Both the position numbers and the translations under genes were made by a program. Positions 15,079 to 24,699 of a stretch of 64,000 nucleotides of DNA are shown one piece after another; position 1 is the stretch's first letter, and each line of letters begins with the position of its first letter. The notes below the pieces were generated by a model, which saw only the letters and a list, made by a program, of their open reading frames with translations, was not told the origin of the DNA and did no database searches. The stretch spans positions 124,001 through 188,000 of the forward strand of contig JABJKH010000089.1 in NCBI GenBank assembly GCA_018660465.1, written 5' to 3'. Source of the DNA: Rhodospirillaceae bacterium (GTDB lineage Bacteria > Pseudomonadota > Alphaproteobacteria > Rhodospirillales > JABJKH01).

Positions 15079-17277
15079 ATGAGTCAGGCAAATCAAAATA
15101 CTTTAAAATTCTTGAGACGGTTTTCGGCCGTTGCCGTGTTGCTGTGCCTTCTCAACGTTAATGCGCTCGCCCAAACACCAGCGCCAACCGATGAAGAGCC
15201 GCCCGTTTCCTTCAGTGCGGATCAAATGACCTTCGACCGCAAAAATCAGATCATCACAGCGACTGGTAAAGTCGAGGTCTCGCAGGAAGGTCGGCTGATG
15301 TACGCCGATGATATATCCTACGACCAAAAAGCGGACGTTCTAACCGCAACAGGAAATGTTTCTATTTTAGAGCCCAACGGCGATGTCATCTTCGCCAAGA
15401 GACTAGAAGTCACGGGCGACATGAAGGACGGAATTATTGAGGATATTGGCTTGATCCTAGCCGATAAATCCCGATTCGCAGCAACGGGTGCCAGACGATC
15501 GAATGCCAATATTCTTGAAATGAGGAACGCTGTCTATTCGCCTTGTAACTTGTGTGAAGAAGATCCGACCGCGCCGCCATTTTGGCAATTACGTGCCGTA
15601 AGGATTATCCACGACAAATCAAAACAGCGGATTGAATATCGTGACGCAACGTTAGAAATTTTTGGAGTTCCAGTTGCGTACACGCCGTATTTTGCCCATC
15701 CTGACCCAACTGTAAAACGCCGGTCCGGGCTGTTGATCCCCAAAATTGGCAACTCATCCGATTTGGGAACAACCCTTCAAACTCCCTATTACTTTGCCCT
15801 AAACAAACGAAGTGACCTAACCGTTACACCGATTATAACGACAAAAGAGCGCGCTATTCTCGCCCTTGAATATCGGGAGTTCCTTAAAAACGGTCGAATT
15901 GATTTCCGCGGTAGCTTGACCTACAATTTGGACAATGAATGGCGCGGCCATATGGGGACCAAGGGACGTTTTGACATTGACCAAACTTGGCGTTGGGGTT
16001 TCGATGTCAACCGAAGTATCGATGGCACCTATATCCGGCGCTATGGTTTCGAGTCTGATCGCACCGCGTTATCATCAGGATCTCCAGACAGTTTGGTGAC
16101 CCATCTATTCACCGAAGGGTTTCGGGGGCGAAATTATATTTCGGCCAATGCCTATGCATTCCAAGGACTTGAACAAGGCGATAAATTTAGCACCACGCCT
16201 CTTGTCGCACCGCTTATTGACTACAACCATGTCGGACAGCCCGACCGTCTGGGGGGACGGACAGTCCTGGACGTAAACTTATTGGCGTTAACTCGAACCG
16301 GCAGCAACGATACGAGACGTCTATCGATTCGCGGCGGATGGGAAGTTCCCTTTTTTACAAGCTTTGGGGACGCTTTCAAGCTGTCCGCCAAAATGCTTGG
16401 AGATTTTTACAACGTCGGTCAACTTCCGCGTTCCGACGCGCCTGAGGATTTTACTGGATTCTCCGGCCGTCTTTTGCCGGAATTAACGCTCAGCTGGCGG
16501 CACCCATTCGTCAGACAACAGGGTTCAGGGCATCAGGTAATTGAACCTATCGCATCGGTGGTCCTCAGCCCTTATGGCGGGAATACGGGGAAAATTCCTA
16601 ACGAAGACAGTGTCGATTTCGAATTTGATGACACCAACCTATTTCGAAGCAGCCGCTTCTCCGGTCTCGACAGAGTTGAAAGTGGCCCTCGAATTAACTA
16701 TGGCCTTAAGTGGGATATATATGGTCGTGACGGGGGAAGTACGGGATTCCTGATTGGACAGAGCTACCGAGTCAGGCGTGACAACACGTTCGCCGCGCTT
16801 TCCGGACTTGAAGATCATTTCTCTGATATTGTTGCCCGAGTCCAGGTCAAGCCAATAAAGCTCGTCGATCTCACCTACCGCACACGCATTAGTAAAGAAA
16901 ATTTATCTCCGGCTAGAAACGAGATTGAATTTACTTTCGGCGCACCGCTATTTCGTGTAGGGGCAAATTATCTGTTTCTCGACCGCCAAGAAGATGATGA
17001 ATTTTCTTCCCGCGAAGAAATTAGTATGAATATTTCATCGCAGTTAAACCGAAACTGGCGAACGTCTGCATCCGCTGTTCGTGATTTGGCAGGGGGAGGA
17101 CAGATGCGCGCTGCAAATCTTAACGTATCCTATGAAAACGAGTGCTGTTTGATCGCAACGAATTTATCTCGAACGTTTTTTGAGGATCGTGATTTGACGC
17201 CAACGGATTCGATAACCTTCAGAGTGACCTTAAAAACACTCGGAGCCGTACAAACAGGAACATCACTTGGTGAGTAA
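15079..17277 (+). CDS. lptD: LPS-assembly protein LptD (OstA/Imp)
   Basis: Outer-membrane translocon that inserts LPS into the outer leaflet with LptE. 732 residues: signal peptide ending at NVNALA, an OstA/LptA-like jellyroll (about 40-165, VSFSADQMTFDRKNQIITA), then a 26-strand barrel. Cys pairs are visible at CNLC near residue 155 and ECC near residue 692, suited to the disulfides LptD needs. The ATG at 15079 is chosen over an in-frame ATG at 15034 because it leads straight into the signal peptide and does not overlap lptG. Confidence 0.93.
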   Translation: MSQANQNTLKFLRRFSAVAVLLCLLNVNALAQTPAPTDEEPPVSFSADQMTFDRKNQIITATGKVEVSQEGRLMYADDISYDQKADVLTATGNVSILEPNGDVIFAKRLEVTGDMKDGIIEDIGLILADKSRFAATGARRSNANILEMRNAVYSPCNLCEEDPTAPPFWQLRAVRIIHDKSKQRIEYRDATLEIFGVPVAYTPYFAHPDPTVKRRSGLLIPKIGNSSDLGTTLQTPYYFALNKRSDLTVTPIITTKERAILALEYREFLKNGRIDFRGSLTYNLDNEWRGHMGTKGRFDIDQTWRWGFDVNRSIDGTYIRRYGFESDRTALSSGSPDSLVTHLFTEGFRGRNYISANAYAFQGLEQGDKFSTTPLVAPLIDYNHVGQPDRLGGRTVLDVNLLALTRTGSNDTRRLSIRGGWEVPFFTSFGDAFKLSAKMLGDFYNVGQLPRSDAPEDFTGFSGRLLPELTLSWRHPFVRQQGSGHQVIEPIASVVLSPYGGNTGKIPNEDSVDFEFDDTNLFRSSRFSGLDRVESGPRINYGLKWDIYGRDGGSTGFLIGQSYRVRRDNTFAALSGLEDHFSDIVARVQVKPIKLVDLTYRTRISKENLSPARNEIEFTFGAPLFRVGANYLFLDRQEDDEFSSREEISMNISSQLNRNWRTSASAVRDLAGGGQMRAANLNVSYENECCLIATNLSRTFFEDRDLTPTDSITFRVTLKTLGAVQTGTSLGE

Positions 17278-17354
17278 TACTAAGGCGAGCCTCGCCCCAC
17301 AGACAAGAAGACACGGGAATTGCAGAATTCAAGTCATAGAGGTATTATAATATC

Positions 17355-18656
17355 GTGAATATCTGGAATTCAGCGAGACATTTGGTCGCTATGAAATCAG
17401 GGATCGTTTTCGTTTTATTGTTGGTCGGGAGTCTGCCTTCAAATCTGGTGGCGGCGCAGACCCTTGGCATTGCGGCGGTGGTCAATGAAGAAATTATTTC
17501 TGCCTACGATCTACAAAGTCGTATTTCCTGGAATATCATTACGACCAATGGCCGGAACGATGCGGAAACTCGGCAACGGTTTACAAAAAAAGTTTTAGAT
17601 CGCCTCATTGATGAGAAGCTAAAACTACAAGAGGCGAAGCGGCTTGGCATTAAGGCCTCCCAAGCAGAATTACAGCGTCATATTAGGTTCGTCGAAGGGC
17701 AATTGAATTTCCCTAAAGGGGGACTGTCCCGTTTCGTCAGTCGGGCTGGGCTGAGTCAGAACGTCCTCAATGGTCAGTTTAATGCTGATATAGCTTGGAA
17801 CAAGGTGATAAACCGAGTTTTGGGTTTCAGGGTTAAGATCGGTGAAGAGGAAATAAAAGACCGCATCCGTCAAATTGAGCTCAATAAGGGACGACCTGAG
17901 CACCGGATCATGGAGATATTCCTGCCCGTCGACAATCCTGACAGAGAAACCCAAATCGCCAATCAAGCGACGTCTATTGTCCAACAGTTAGAGCAAGGTG
18001 CCAGTTTTCAGGCGCTTGCTAAAAACTATTCGAAGAGCCCAACGGCTAATCGCGGCGGTGATCGGGGCTGGCTTCGGGCGGGGCAATTAGACCCTAATAT
18101 TGATGCCGCAATAGCAAACATGCGGCCGGGTCAAATATCACAACCAATTAGAACCAAAAATGGATATTTCATTTTACTGCTTCATAGCCAAAGAAAGCCG
18201 CAAGAAGAAAACAAAAACGTTGATCCAATTGTATCGGTGCATCAATTCTACCTGCCCTTGCCCTCAAACCCGTCAGAGCTGGACGTTGCACAAAAATTAA
18301 AAATTGCGAAGGATGCCAAAGCTCAATCAAAGACGTGCAAGAACTTGGAACAATATGGAAAAAAAGTTGGCTCGACTTCGCTGAATATAAACAAGATCAA
18401 GTTATCAAGTTTAGCACCAGACTTGGTCCCTCTGGTTGCCAAACTTAAAATTAACGAAAGCACTGAACTCATTAAAAAGACCAACGGCATCGCGATCTAC
18501 ATGCTGTGCAATAAGCTTGGCAAAAAAAAGAAAAACACCAAGCTGACAATTCGCAAGCAGGTTAAGGGACAATTGCTCAACCAGCGACTTGGGCGGATGG
18601 CGCAACGTTACCTTCGTGATCTGCGCCGGCAAGCATTCGTCGATATTCGGCTATGA
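17355..18656 (+). CDS. surA: Periplasmic peptidyl-prolyl isomerase/chaperone SurA
   Basis: 433 residues with a signal sequence (GIVFVLLLVGSLPSNLVAA), a SurA N-domain (AAVVNEEIISAYDLQSRI and KKVLDRLIDEKLKLQEAKRL) and a parvulin domain at about 185-280 (EHRIMEIFLPV, NYSKSPTANRGGDRGWL, ISQPIRTKNGYFILLL). It chaperones outer-membrane proteins, including LptD made by the neighbouring gene. The GTG at 17355 has GAGGT upstream; ATG at 17391 would give a more standard signal peptide and cannot be excluded. The stop overlaps the pdxA start (ATGA). Confidence 0.9.
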   Translation: MNIWNSARHLVAMKSGIVFVLLLVGSLPSNLVAAQTLGIAAVVNEEIISAYDLQSRISWNIITTNGRNDAETRQRFTKKVLDRLIDEKLKLQEAKRLGIKASQAELQRHIRFVEGQLNFPKGGLSRFVSRAGLSQNVLNGQFNADIAWNKVINRVLGFRVKIGEEEIKDRIRQIELNKGRPEHRIMEIFLPVDNPDRETQIANQATSIVQQLEQGASFQALAKNYSKSPTANRGGDRGWLRAGQLDPNIDAAIANMRPGQISQPIRTKNGYFILLLHSQRKPQEENKNVDPIVSVHQFYLPLPSNPSELDVAQKLKIAKDAKAQSKTCKNLEQYGKKVGSTSLNINKIKLSSLAPDLVPLVAKLKINESTELIKKTNGIAIYMLCNKLGKKKKNTKLTIRKQVKGQLLNQRLGRMAQRYLRDLRRQAFVDIRL

Positions 18657-19687
18657 CGCCGCATACCCCGGGCTCCGGGGATAATGCACGACCTCTCGCA
18701 TTAAGCATGGGGGAACCCGCTGGAATTGGCGGCGAAGTAACGCTCAAAGCGTGGCTGCTGCGCAAGGAATTAGGGGCGCCATTTTTTGTTATCGATGATC
18801 CAGATCGACTGACTGATCTCTCGCAAGAATTTGGTATTGAAGTTCCGATCACGGTTATCGACACGCCAGATCAGACCTCCGATGTGTTTTTGAATGCCTT
18901 GCCGGTTTTGCCGGTGGGTAGACCCGTCAGGACCACCCCAGGGACACCGACGAAAGATACGGCATCAGCTGTTTTGGAGTCGATTGAAACAGCGGTCCGT
19001 CTCACTCTGGCCGGAGACGCTGGCGGCATCGTCACCAATCCAATTCAAAAAGAAATTCTTTACAGTGCAGGATTTTCTTATCCGGGCCACACCGAATATT
19101 TGGCTGCACTTGCAAAGACAAATTCTCCGCCTGTTATGATGTTGGCCGGGCATGATCTACGGGTTGTGCCGGTAACCATTCACGTCAGCCTTCGCCAAGC
19201 CCTTGAACAACTCACATCAGATGCGATTGTTCACGCGGCCCGTGTCACCCACAGGGCACTCAGCAGAGATTTTGGTATTTCGGAACCCCGCATCGCCGTT
19301 GCCGGGCTTAACCCTCACGCTGGAGAGGGTGGCGCTATGGGCGACGAAGAGGCAACGATAATAGAACCTGCAATTGCTGCCTTGGCGAACGACGCCATAC
19401 AAGTCACAGGACCTCTGCCACCTGATACAATGTTTAGCCCAGATCTACGCAAGACGTACGATGCCGCCATTTGCATGTATCATGACCAAGCACTCATCCC
19501 CATAAAGGCTCTGGAATTTGACCAAGCGGTCAACGTGACACTTGGTTTACCATTTGTCAGAACCTCGCCCGACCATGGTACGGCACTGGATATCGCCGGA
19601 AAGGGAATCGCCAATGAGAGCAGTCTGATCTCTGCGCTAAATTTGGCCGCCAACATGGCGGTGCGTCGCCGACGACTGGTGGCGTAA
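18653..19687 (+). CDS. pdxA: 4-hydroxythreonine-4-phosphate dehydrogenase PdxA
   Basis: NAD-dependent oxidation and decarboxylation of 4-phosphohydroxy-L-threonine in DXP-dependent vitamin B6 synthesis. 344 residues with [20 protein letters not shown] at the start, the metal-binding PGHTEYLA near 142, [11 protein letters not shown] near 221, [13 protein letters not shown] near 278 and [15 protein letters not shown] near 304. It overlaps surA by 4 bp (ATGA) and is followed by rsmA after 1 bp. Confidence 0.95.
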   Translation: MTPHTPGSGDNARPLALSMGEPAGIGGEVTLKAWLLRKELGAPFFVIDDPDRLTDLSQEFGIEVPITVIDTPDQTSDVFLNALPVLPVGRPVRTTPGTPTKDTASAVLESIETAVRLTLAGDAGGIVTNPIQKEILYSAGFSYPGHTEYLAALAKTNSPPVMMLAGHDLRVVPVTIHVSLRQALEQLTSDAIVHAARVTHRALSRDFGISEPRIAVAGLNPHAGEGGAMGDEEATIIEPAIAALANDAIQVTGPLPPDTMFSPDLRKTYDAAICMYHDQALIPIKALEFDQAVNVTLGLPFVRTSPDHGTALDIAGKGIANESSLISALNLAANMAVRRRRLVA

Positions 19688-19688
19688 A

Positions 19689-20504
19689 ATGAGCACGTTA
19701 TTGCCCCCCCTCCGCGATGTTATTTCTCGCCATGGCCTGCGCGCTAAAAAGAGCCTAGGTCAGCATTTTCTGCTCGACCTCAACTTGACCCAGCGTATCG
19801 CCAGGTCAGCAGGGACCTTACAAGGACGGCATGTGGTGGAGGTTGGTCCAGGCCCCGGCGGGCTCACACGATCTTTGCTCGAGTCTGAGGCGGTGTCTGT
19901 CACAGCCATCGAAAAAGATGAACGCAGCACGGTGGCCTTGCGAGAGTTGGAGGAGGCTTACCCAGGCCGCCTTAAAATTATTGCTGCTGACGCGCTGGAG
20001 ACCAATTTAGCCGAACTCGTCCCAGCGCCGCGAAAAATTGTTTCAAATCTGCCCTACAACATTGGCACCCCCCTACTGCTCAATTGGCTCCGCCAAGCGC
20101 GGGAGTGGGAGAGCATGACTCTAATGTTTCAAAAAGAAGTTGCGGACAGACTGGCAGCGCAGCCCGGCAGCAAAGCCTATGGTCGGCTCGCCATTATCAC
20201 CCAGTGGCTGTGTGACGTGCGGTCAGAGTTTAATGTGTCACCAAAGGCTTTTACGCCACCGCCAAAAGTTTCGAGTTCTGTTATTACCCTGCAACCACGG
20301 GCTGAACCCTTGGCACCTGCCCGCTGGGAGGCGCTGGAAAAAATTACACGAGCTGCTTTCGGACAGCGACGGAAGATGCTGAGAACCAGCCTCAAGTCTC
20401 TCAATTTGAATTTGGAAGCGATGGATATAAACCCTACCGCCCGTGCGGAAGAACTTGAAATCAGCCAATTCTGCGCGTTGGCACGGGCACTTGATGAGAC
20501 TTGA
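19689..20504 (+). CDS. rsmA: 16S rRNA dimethyladenosine transferase RsmA (KsgA)
   Basis: Dimethylates A1518 and A1519 in the 3' terminal helix of 16S rRNA using SAM, late in 30S maturation. 271 residues; LGQHFLLD near 22, the SAM-binding [16 protein letters not shown] near 50 and the catalytic [12 protein letters not shown] near 119 are clear. It is the last gene of the lptF-to-rsmA series and converges with gmk at a 2-bp gap, so any terminator must sit inside coding sequence. Confidence 0.96.
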   Translation: MSTLLPPLRDVISRHGLRAKKSLGQHFLLDLNLTQRIARSAGTLQGRHVVEVGPGPGGLTRSLLESEAVSVTAIEKDERSTVALRELEEAYPGRLKIIAADALETNLAELVPAPRKIVSNLPYNIGTPLLLNWLRQAREWESMTLMFQKEVADRLAAQPGSKAYGRLAIITQWLCDVRSEFNVSPKAFTPPPKVSSSVITLQPRAEPLAPARWEALEKITRAAFGQRRKMLRTSLKSLNLNLEAMDINPTARAEELEISQFCALARALDET

Positions 20505-20506
20505 TA

Positions 20507-21139
20507 TCAGCCTTCGCGCAAATTTGTAACAAATTCGTGCAGCCCGATTTGGCGTGCTCGCTTCAGTCGTTCGGCACGCAAAATCGACTGAACCTCGACA
20601 ACGCTTTCAGACACATCATGGTTTACGATAACATACTGATATTCTTGAAAGTGGCTCATTTCGTCAGCCGCCTTAGCCATACGGCTCCGGACGACATCCT
20701 CACTATCTTGTGCCCTTGTCGTCAACCTACGTTCCAATTCAGCGGTCGATGGTGGCAAAATAAAAATACTGACCAAGTCCTTGCCGGCACTTTCTTCTAA
20801 TTGCTGGGTTCCCTGCCAGTCTACATCGAACAATACATCCTGCCCCTTGGACAAAGCAGCTTCAACCGGGCCACGAGGGGTACCATAAAAGTTACCGAAG
20901 ACTTCCGCATGTTCCAGAAATTCATTCTCCTCCAGCATATTTTTAAAGCCGTCATGATCGACAAAGAAATAGTCTTTTCCTTCAACCTCCGCTGAACGCG
21001 GCGCACGCGTGGTCGCGGAGACAGACATGATTAAGTTGTCATCCAACCGCATCAACTCCCTAGAAATCGTCGTCTTTCCCGCACCTGACGGGGATGACAT
21101 CACCAGCATGAGGCCACGTCGAACAATTTTATCAGCCAT
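20507..21139 (-). CDS. gmk: Guanylate kinase
   Basis: Phosphorylates GMP to GDP with ATP. 210 residues from ATG 21139; the P-loop SSPSGAGKTTISREL follows directly, then the GMP-binding region (SVSATTRAPRSAEVEGKDYFF cut here to its core) and FDVDWQGTQQLEE. A longer reading from 21220 would overlap yicC and put 27 unrelated residues before the P-loop, so it is rejected. It starts 16 bp after yicC, the usual pairing in proteobacteria. Confidence 0.95.
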   Translation of the reverse strand: MADKIVRRGLMLVMSSPSGAGKTTISRELMRLDDNLIMSVSATTRAPRSAEVEGKDYFFVDHDGFKNMLEENEFLEHAEVFGNFYGTPRGPVEAALSKGQDVLFDVDWQGTQQLEESAGKDLVSIFILPPSTAELERRLTTRAQDSEDVVRSRMAKAADEMSHFQEYQYVIVNHDVSESVVEVQSILRAERLKRARQIGLHEFVTNLREG

Positions 21140-21155
21140 ATCTTTTTGGAGTTCG

Positions 21156-22046
21156 TCACTCAATGTTTTGCACCTGCTCTCGCAACTGATCAATTGTGGC
21201 CTTAAGTTCCAAGCCAACACGGGTTAATTCCAAGTCGGTCGATTTGGAACAAAGGGTATTGGCTTCACGGTTAAATTCCTGACACAAGAAATCCAAACGA
21301 CGGCCGACCGCTTCACCAGATGCAAGCAGTTCCCGTGCTGCATCCACGTGGGCCGCAAGGCGGTCTAATTCCTCTCGTACATCTGCCTTCGCCGCCAACA
21401 ATGCGGCTTCCCGCGCCAATTGTTCTTCCGGCAAAGGGACTGCTGCGTCCAATAATTCCGAAACTTGGGCCTGTAGCCGCGCCTTTAAGGTCGCCGGCTG
21501 AGTTGCCGCTAATTGACCGGCCTGTTCGCACAGGTCCGCAATGCTATTAAGCTGCGCATCCAACACCGTTTGAAGCTTCGTGCCCTCAATGTCTCTGGAT
21601 TTTACAAGCGCCTCCAGCGCCTCATCCAAGCCAGCAAGGACCGAACCATCCAGAGCTTTTTGAGCCTCGTCCGATAGTTCCTCTTTGGTGGTTTCGATAA
21701 CCCCCTTGAGCCCCAACAATCCATCGAAGCTGGGCGGCGATAATTCTGGAATCCGGGACTCCAAATCCGGCAGCAGTTTTAGAACCTTTTCCAACTGATC
21801 ATAATTGACTTGATAGCCGCTGGTATCCTGGGTCGAATTCAATGCGAGGTTTAGAAAGACGTTTCCGCGTTGCAATCGCTTTCCGGCCTGCTCGCGAACC
21901 GGTTGTTCCAAATGGTCGAGCCCGTTGGGCAATCGACAGCGCAAGTCCCTACCTTTGCCGTTGACGCTTTTCAGCTCCCACGACCAAGCAAATGTATCGG
22001 TATGACCTTCAACCCTGGCGAACCCTGTCATGCTGGAAACCGGCAT
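21156..22046 (-). CDS. YicC-family endoribonuclease
   Basis: 296 residues with the YicC N-terminal domain (SSMTGFARVEGH, then WELKSVNGKGRDLRCRLPNG) and the DUF1732 C-terminal end (REANTLCSKSTD, then GLELKATIDQLREQVQNIE). E. coli YicC is an endoribonuclease acting on small RNAs and mRNA. The middle contains a long helical, Ala/Glu/Leu-rich segment expected for the oligomer. It is paired with gmk on the same strand and divergent from an SDR gene. Confidence 0.93.
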   Translation of the reverse strand: MPVSSMTGFARVEGHTDTFAWSWELKSVNGKGRDLRCRLPNGLDHLEQPVREQAGKRLQRGNVFLNLALNSTQDTSGYQVNYDQLEKVLKLLPDLESRIPELSPPSFDGLLGLKGVIETTKEELSDEAQKALDGSVLAGLDEALEALVKSRDIEGTKLQTVLDAQLNSIADLCEQAGQLAATQPATLKARLQAQVSELLDAAVPLPEEQLAREAALLAAKADVREELDRLAAHVDAARELLASGEAVGRRLDFLCQEFNREANTLCSKSTDLELTRVGLELKATIDQLREQVQNIE

Positions 22047-22152
22047 GTTCTTACCCTAATAACAAAAATTTATGTTACCCGTTATAACCGTGTCCAATTC
22101 CCGCAACAAGCTATGCCGTTTCCCTTCTTCTCTGATCCTCCTATAAGGAAGT

Positions 22153-22911
22153 ATGAGTAAACATCCGACATCGATCTTAATTACCGGCGCATCCAGCGGC
22201 ATTGGGGCCGCGCTTGCCTTGGTTTACGCGGGACCGAACGTCGACCTCTTCCTGTCAGGACGGGATCAAAATAGACTTATCAAAATCGCTCAGGCCTGCA
22301 GAGAAAAAGGCGCAAAAGTATTTGAGCAGACGATAAGTGTTACCGATCAAAGCGCCATGGCAACGTGGATATTAGACGCCGATTCGCAAGCACCGCTTGA
22401 TCTGGTGGTAGCCAACGCGGGTATTTCGGGAGGATCAGACTCACAAAACGAAGAACTATCGCGACAAATATTTGCAACAAATGTGGACGGTGTCTTAAAC
22501 ACAGTCCTGCCGATCATTCCAAGAATGATCAGCCGAAAGCGGGGACAGTTGGCTTTAATGAGTTCCCTAGCAGGATTTCGTGGCCTGCCCAGCGCGCCTG
22601 CTTATAGTGCCAGCAAAGCCGCTGTCAGATCCTATGGCGAAGCCTTGCGTGGGTCGCTCAGTAATGATGGAATCAAGGTATCCGTAATTTGTCCTGGCTT
22701 CGTGGAAAGCCGAATTACCGAAAAAAATAAGTTTTACATGCCCCTTTTAATGACGGCTCCAAAGGCGGCTAACATCATCAAAATGGGATTGGCCAACAAC
22801 AAACCCCGGATCGCCTTCCCGTTTCTAATGTATGCGGTCGTGTGGCTTATGTCTGCGTTGCCGACAATGCTTATGGATCCGATTGTGAATCGGTTACCAA
22901 AGAAAAAGTAA
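22153..22911 (+). CDS. SDR-family NAD(P)-dependent oxidoreductase
   Basis: 252 residues of classical short-chain dehydrogenase: cofactor motif TGASSGIGAALA near residue 12, NAG near 86, catalytic Ser in LMSSLAGFRG and YSASKAAVRSYGEAL near 150 (Tyr and Lys present). The substrate is unknown. A hydrophobic C-terminus (FLMYAVVWLMSALPTMLM) suggests membrane association. TAAGGAAGT precedes the ATG. It is divergent from yicC and converges with the cupin gene. Confidence 0.85.
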   Translation: MSKHPTSILITGASSGIGAALALVYAGPNVDLFLSGRDQNRLIKIAQACREKGAKVFEQTISVTDQSAMATWILDADSQAPLDLVVANAGISGGSDSQNEELSRQIFATNVDGVLNTVLPIIPRMISRKRGQLALMSSLAGFRGLPSAPAYSASKAAVRSYGEALRGSLSNDGIKVSVICPGFVESRITEKNKFYMPLLMTAPKAANIIKMGLANNKPRIAFPFLMYAVVWLMSALPTMLMDPIVNRLPKKK

Positions 22912-23038
22912 CCACAAAGAAAATGCTCCTAAAAATAGGTCCTTTTCTAAGGAATTCAAAATCGTTAGGTTTCCACCACATAGCAGACATTGATCAATAG
23001 TGTTGAGATGGTCTGAATTTAGCCAAAAGACGGCACTT

Positions 23039-23500
23039 CTAACGCTCCCCGGCAGAATTTACTTCCTGCGTAACGCCGTTCTCTGCGAGAACCGCCTTCG
23101 CTTTTTCTATATCCCGGGGCCCCGGTGGAAATTCCCGATCCATGTTCGTGAACATCTGCGTGGCGTTGCTGCCGTCACCAGCAAGTTCTAGTACCGCTCC
23201 GCCACCGGGTCCGAACGTATAGCCATGTGCCGTACCGGCGGGAAGGTGAACTAGCGTACCCGGCTCGCACAACACAGTCTCCTCAGAGTATTTGAACTCT
23301 GCCGTGCCCCTCAAAACAAAGAAGGCCTCGTCCCAGCCGTGGCTATGTAACCGCGGGCCAGTTCCTTCTTCGCCTTCCTGAAAGGTAACTTCATAGCCGC
23401 CCGTTTCTTTGTTGGATACCAACACATTTACCTTAGTTCCCGCGACATCAAGTGCGCGCCCGTAGTCCTGCGGCGCAATAACAAACGGCTTCGTTTTCAT
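23039..23500 (-). CDS. Cupin-domain protein
   Basis: 153 residues. The cupin motifs are GPRLHSHGWDEAFFVLRGTA near residue 47 (two His and a Glu suited to binding one metal ion) and PAGTAHGYTFGPGG near 87. Such proteins may be dioxygenases, isomerases or sensors; nothing in the neighbourhood settles the role. It stands alone, converging with the SDR gene and separated by 180 bp from mltG. That 180-bp gap shows no gene or clear hairpin. Confidence 0.8.
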   Translation of the reverse strand: MKTKPFVIAPQDYGRALDVAGTKVNVLVSNKETGGYEVTFQEGEEGTGPRLHSHGWDEAFFVLRGTAEFKYSEETVLCEPGTLVHLPAGTAHGYTFGPGGGAVLELAGDGSNATQMFTNMDREFPPGPRDIEKAKAVLAENGVTQEVNSAGER

Positions 23501-23680
23501 CTTCTTTGTTCCTGATAAACATTTCGACCAGATAGATCGTTATCGTAGCACCTGTTTTAGTCGTATGTCACTTCGGTCCAAAGACTGAAACGGATCAAAA
23601 GCATTCGCCCACGGTAGAGTCGTGGCGAGTCCGCATTTGGGTTGGAAGCGAAACGATTGAAAGCGAGTTCCGCTAATGAA

Positions 23681-24679
23681 TTACTTAGCCGACTTTGATT
23701 TTTGTCTCTGAATCTTCCGCCAACGCGCCACATTGCGATTGTGTTCTGACAGGGTTTTGGCAAAGGCGTGGCCGCCTGAGCCATCGGCGACGAAGTAAAG
23801 CTCTTCTGTTCGGGCAGGATGCAGGACTGCTTCGATGGCGGCACGGCCGGGATTGGTAATGGGGTCCGGCGGTAGAGCGTCAATTGTGTAGGTATTATAA
23901 GGCGTGGGATTTTTTAAATCAGTGCGAGTAAGAGGTCTTCCTAAAGCTCTCTTCCCCAGGGAAATTCCATAAACGACGGTCGGGTCGGATTGTAATTTCA
24001 TACCACGGCGCAAGCGATTGATGAAAACACCGGCAACTCGGTCCCGCTCGCTGGCGACTCCAGTTTCTTTTTCCACGATGGACGCCAGAATAAGGGCCTC
24101 CTCAGGAGATTTTAGCGGCAGGTCTGCTTCTCTACTCATCCAAAGCAAATTCAGCGCGCGCTGCATATCGGCGCTCATACGGTCGGCAAGTTTTTGACGG
24201 CTGTCACCAAGTGAGAAATGATACGTTTCCGGCAGCAAGGATCCTTCAGGTGAAAAGTCTGCCTTCCCTGACAATCCTTCTACCGCGTTCAGCCTTTTTA
24301 TAACTTCAAAAGAGGTCAGCCCTTCCGCCATGGTCAAGCGGCGTACCACGGTTTTACCACTTTGCAGAAGAACCAATATACCCTGTGGCGTTACACCGCG
24401 TGGGAAGACATATTCTCCTGCTTTGAGTCGCTTATCCGCCTCTGTCAGACGGGCTCCCAGACGAAATACCAAGGGGTATTGCAAGATGCCGTCTCGGTGC
24501 AATTGATCGGCGATGGATTCTAATCCCGCGCCCTTGGCAATAACCACGGTTGCCGGGACTTGAAGAGGGCCTGGTTTCACAAACTGTGCATAGCCGAAGG
24601 CAAATAAACCACCAGCCATGCCTCCGCCGATGAGCAGGAGGATAAATAAAGTTGCGAAGATGCGTACAGAGCGGCTCAT
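23681..24679 (-). CDS. mltG: Endolytic murein transglycosylase MltG
   Basis: Cuts nascent peptidoglycan strands and is thought to set glycan length. 332 residues with a single N-terminal membrane helix (FATLFILLLIGGGMAGGLF), a LysM-like section and a YceG catalytic domain; ILASIVEKETG near residue 210 carries the catalytic Glu, and LQSDPTVVYG and NTYTIDALPPDPITNPG follow. It is 20 bp downstream of fabF, on the same strand, the common order in Alphaproteobacteria. Confidence 0.94.
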   Translation of the reverse strand: MSRSVRIFATLFILLLIGGGMAGGLFAFGYAQFVKPGPLQVPATVVIAKGAGLESIADQLHRDGILQYPLVFRLGARLTEADKRLKAGEYVFPRGVTPQGILVLLQSGKTVVRRLTMAEGLTSFEVIKRLNAVEGLSGKADFSPEGSLLPETYHFSLGDSRQKLADRMSADMQRALNLLWMSREADLPLKSPEEALILASIVEKETGVASERDRVAGVFINRLRRGMKLQSDPTVVYGISLGKRALGRPLTRTDLKNPTPYNTYTIDALPPDPITNPGRAAIEAVLHPARTEELYFVADGSGGHAFAKTLSEHNRNVARWRKIQRQKSKSAK

Positions 24680-24699
24680 GCCGCATTATCCTAATCTAA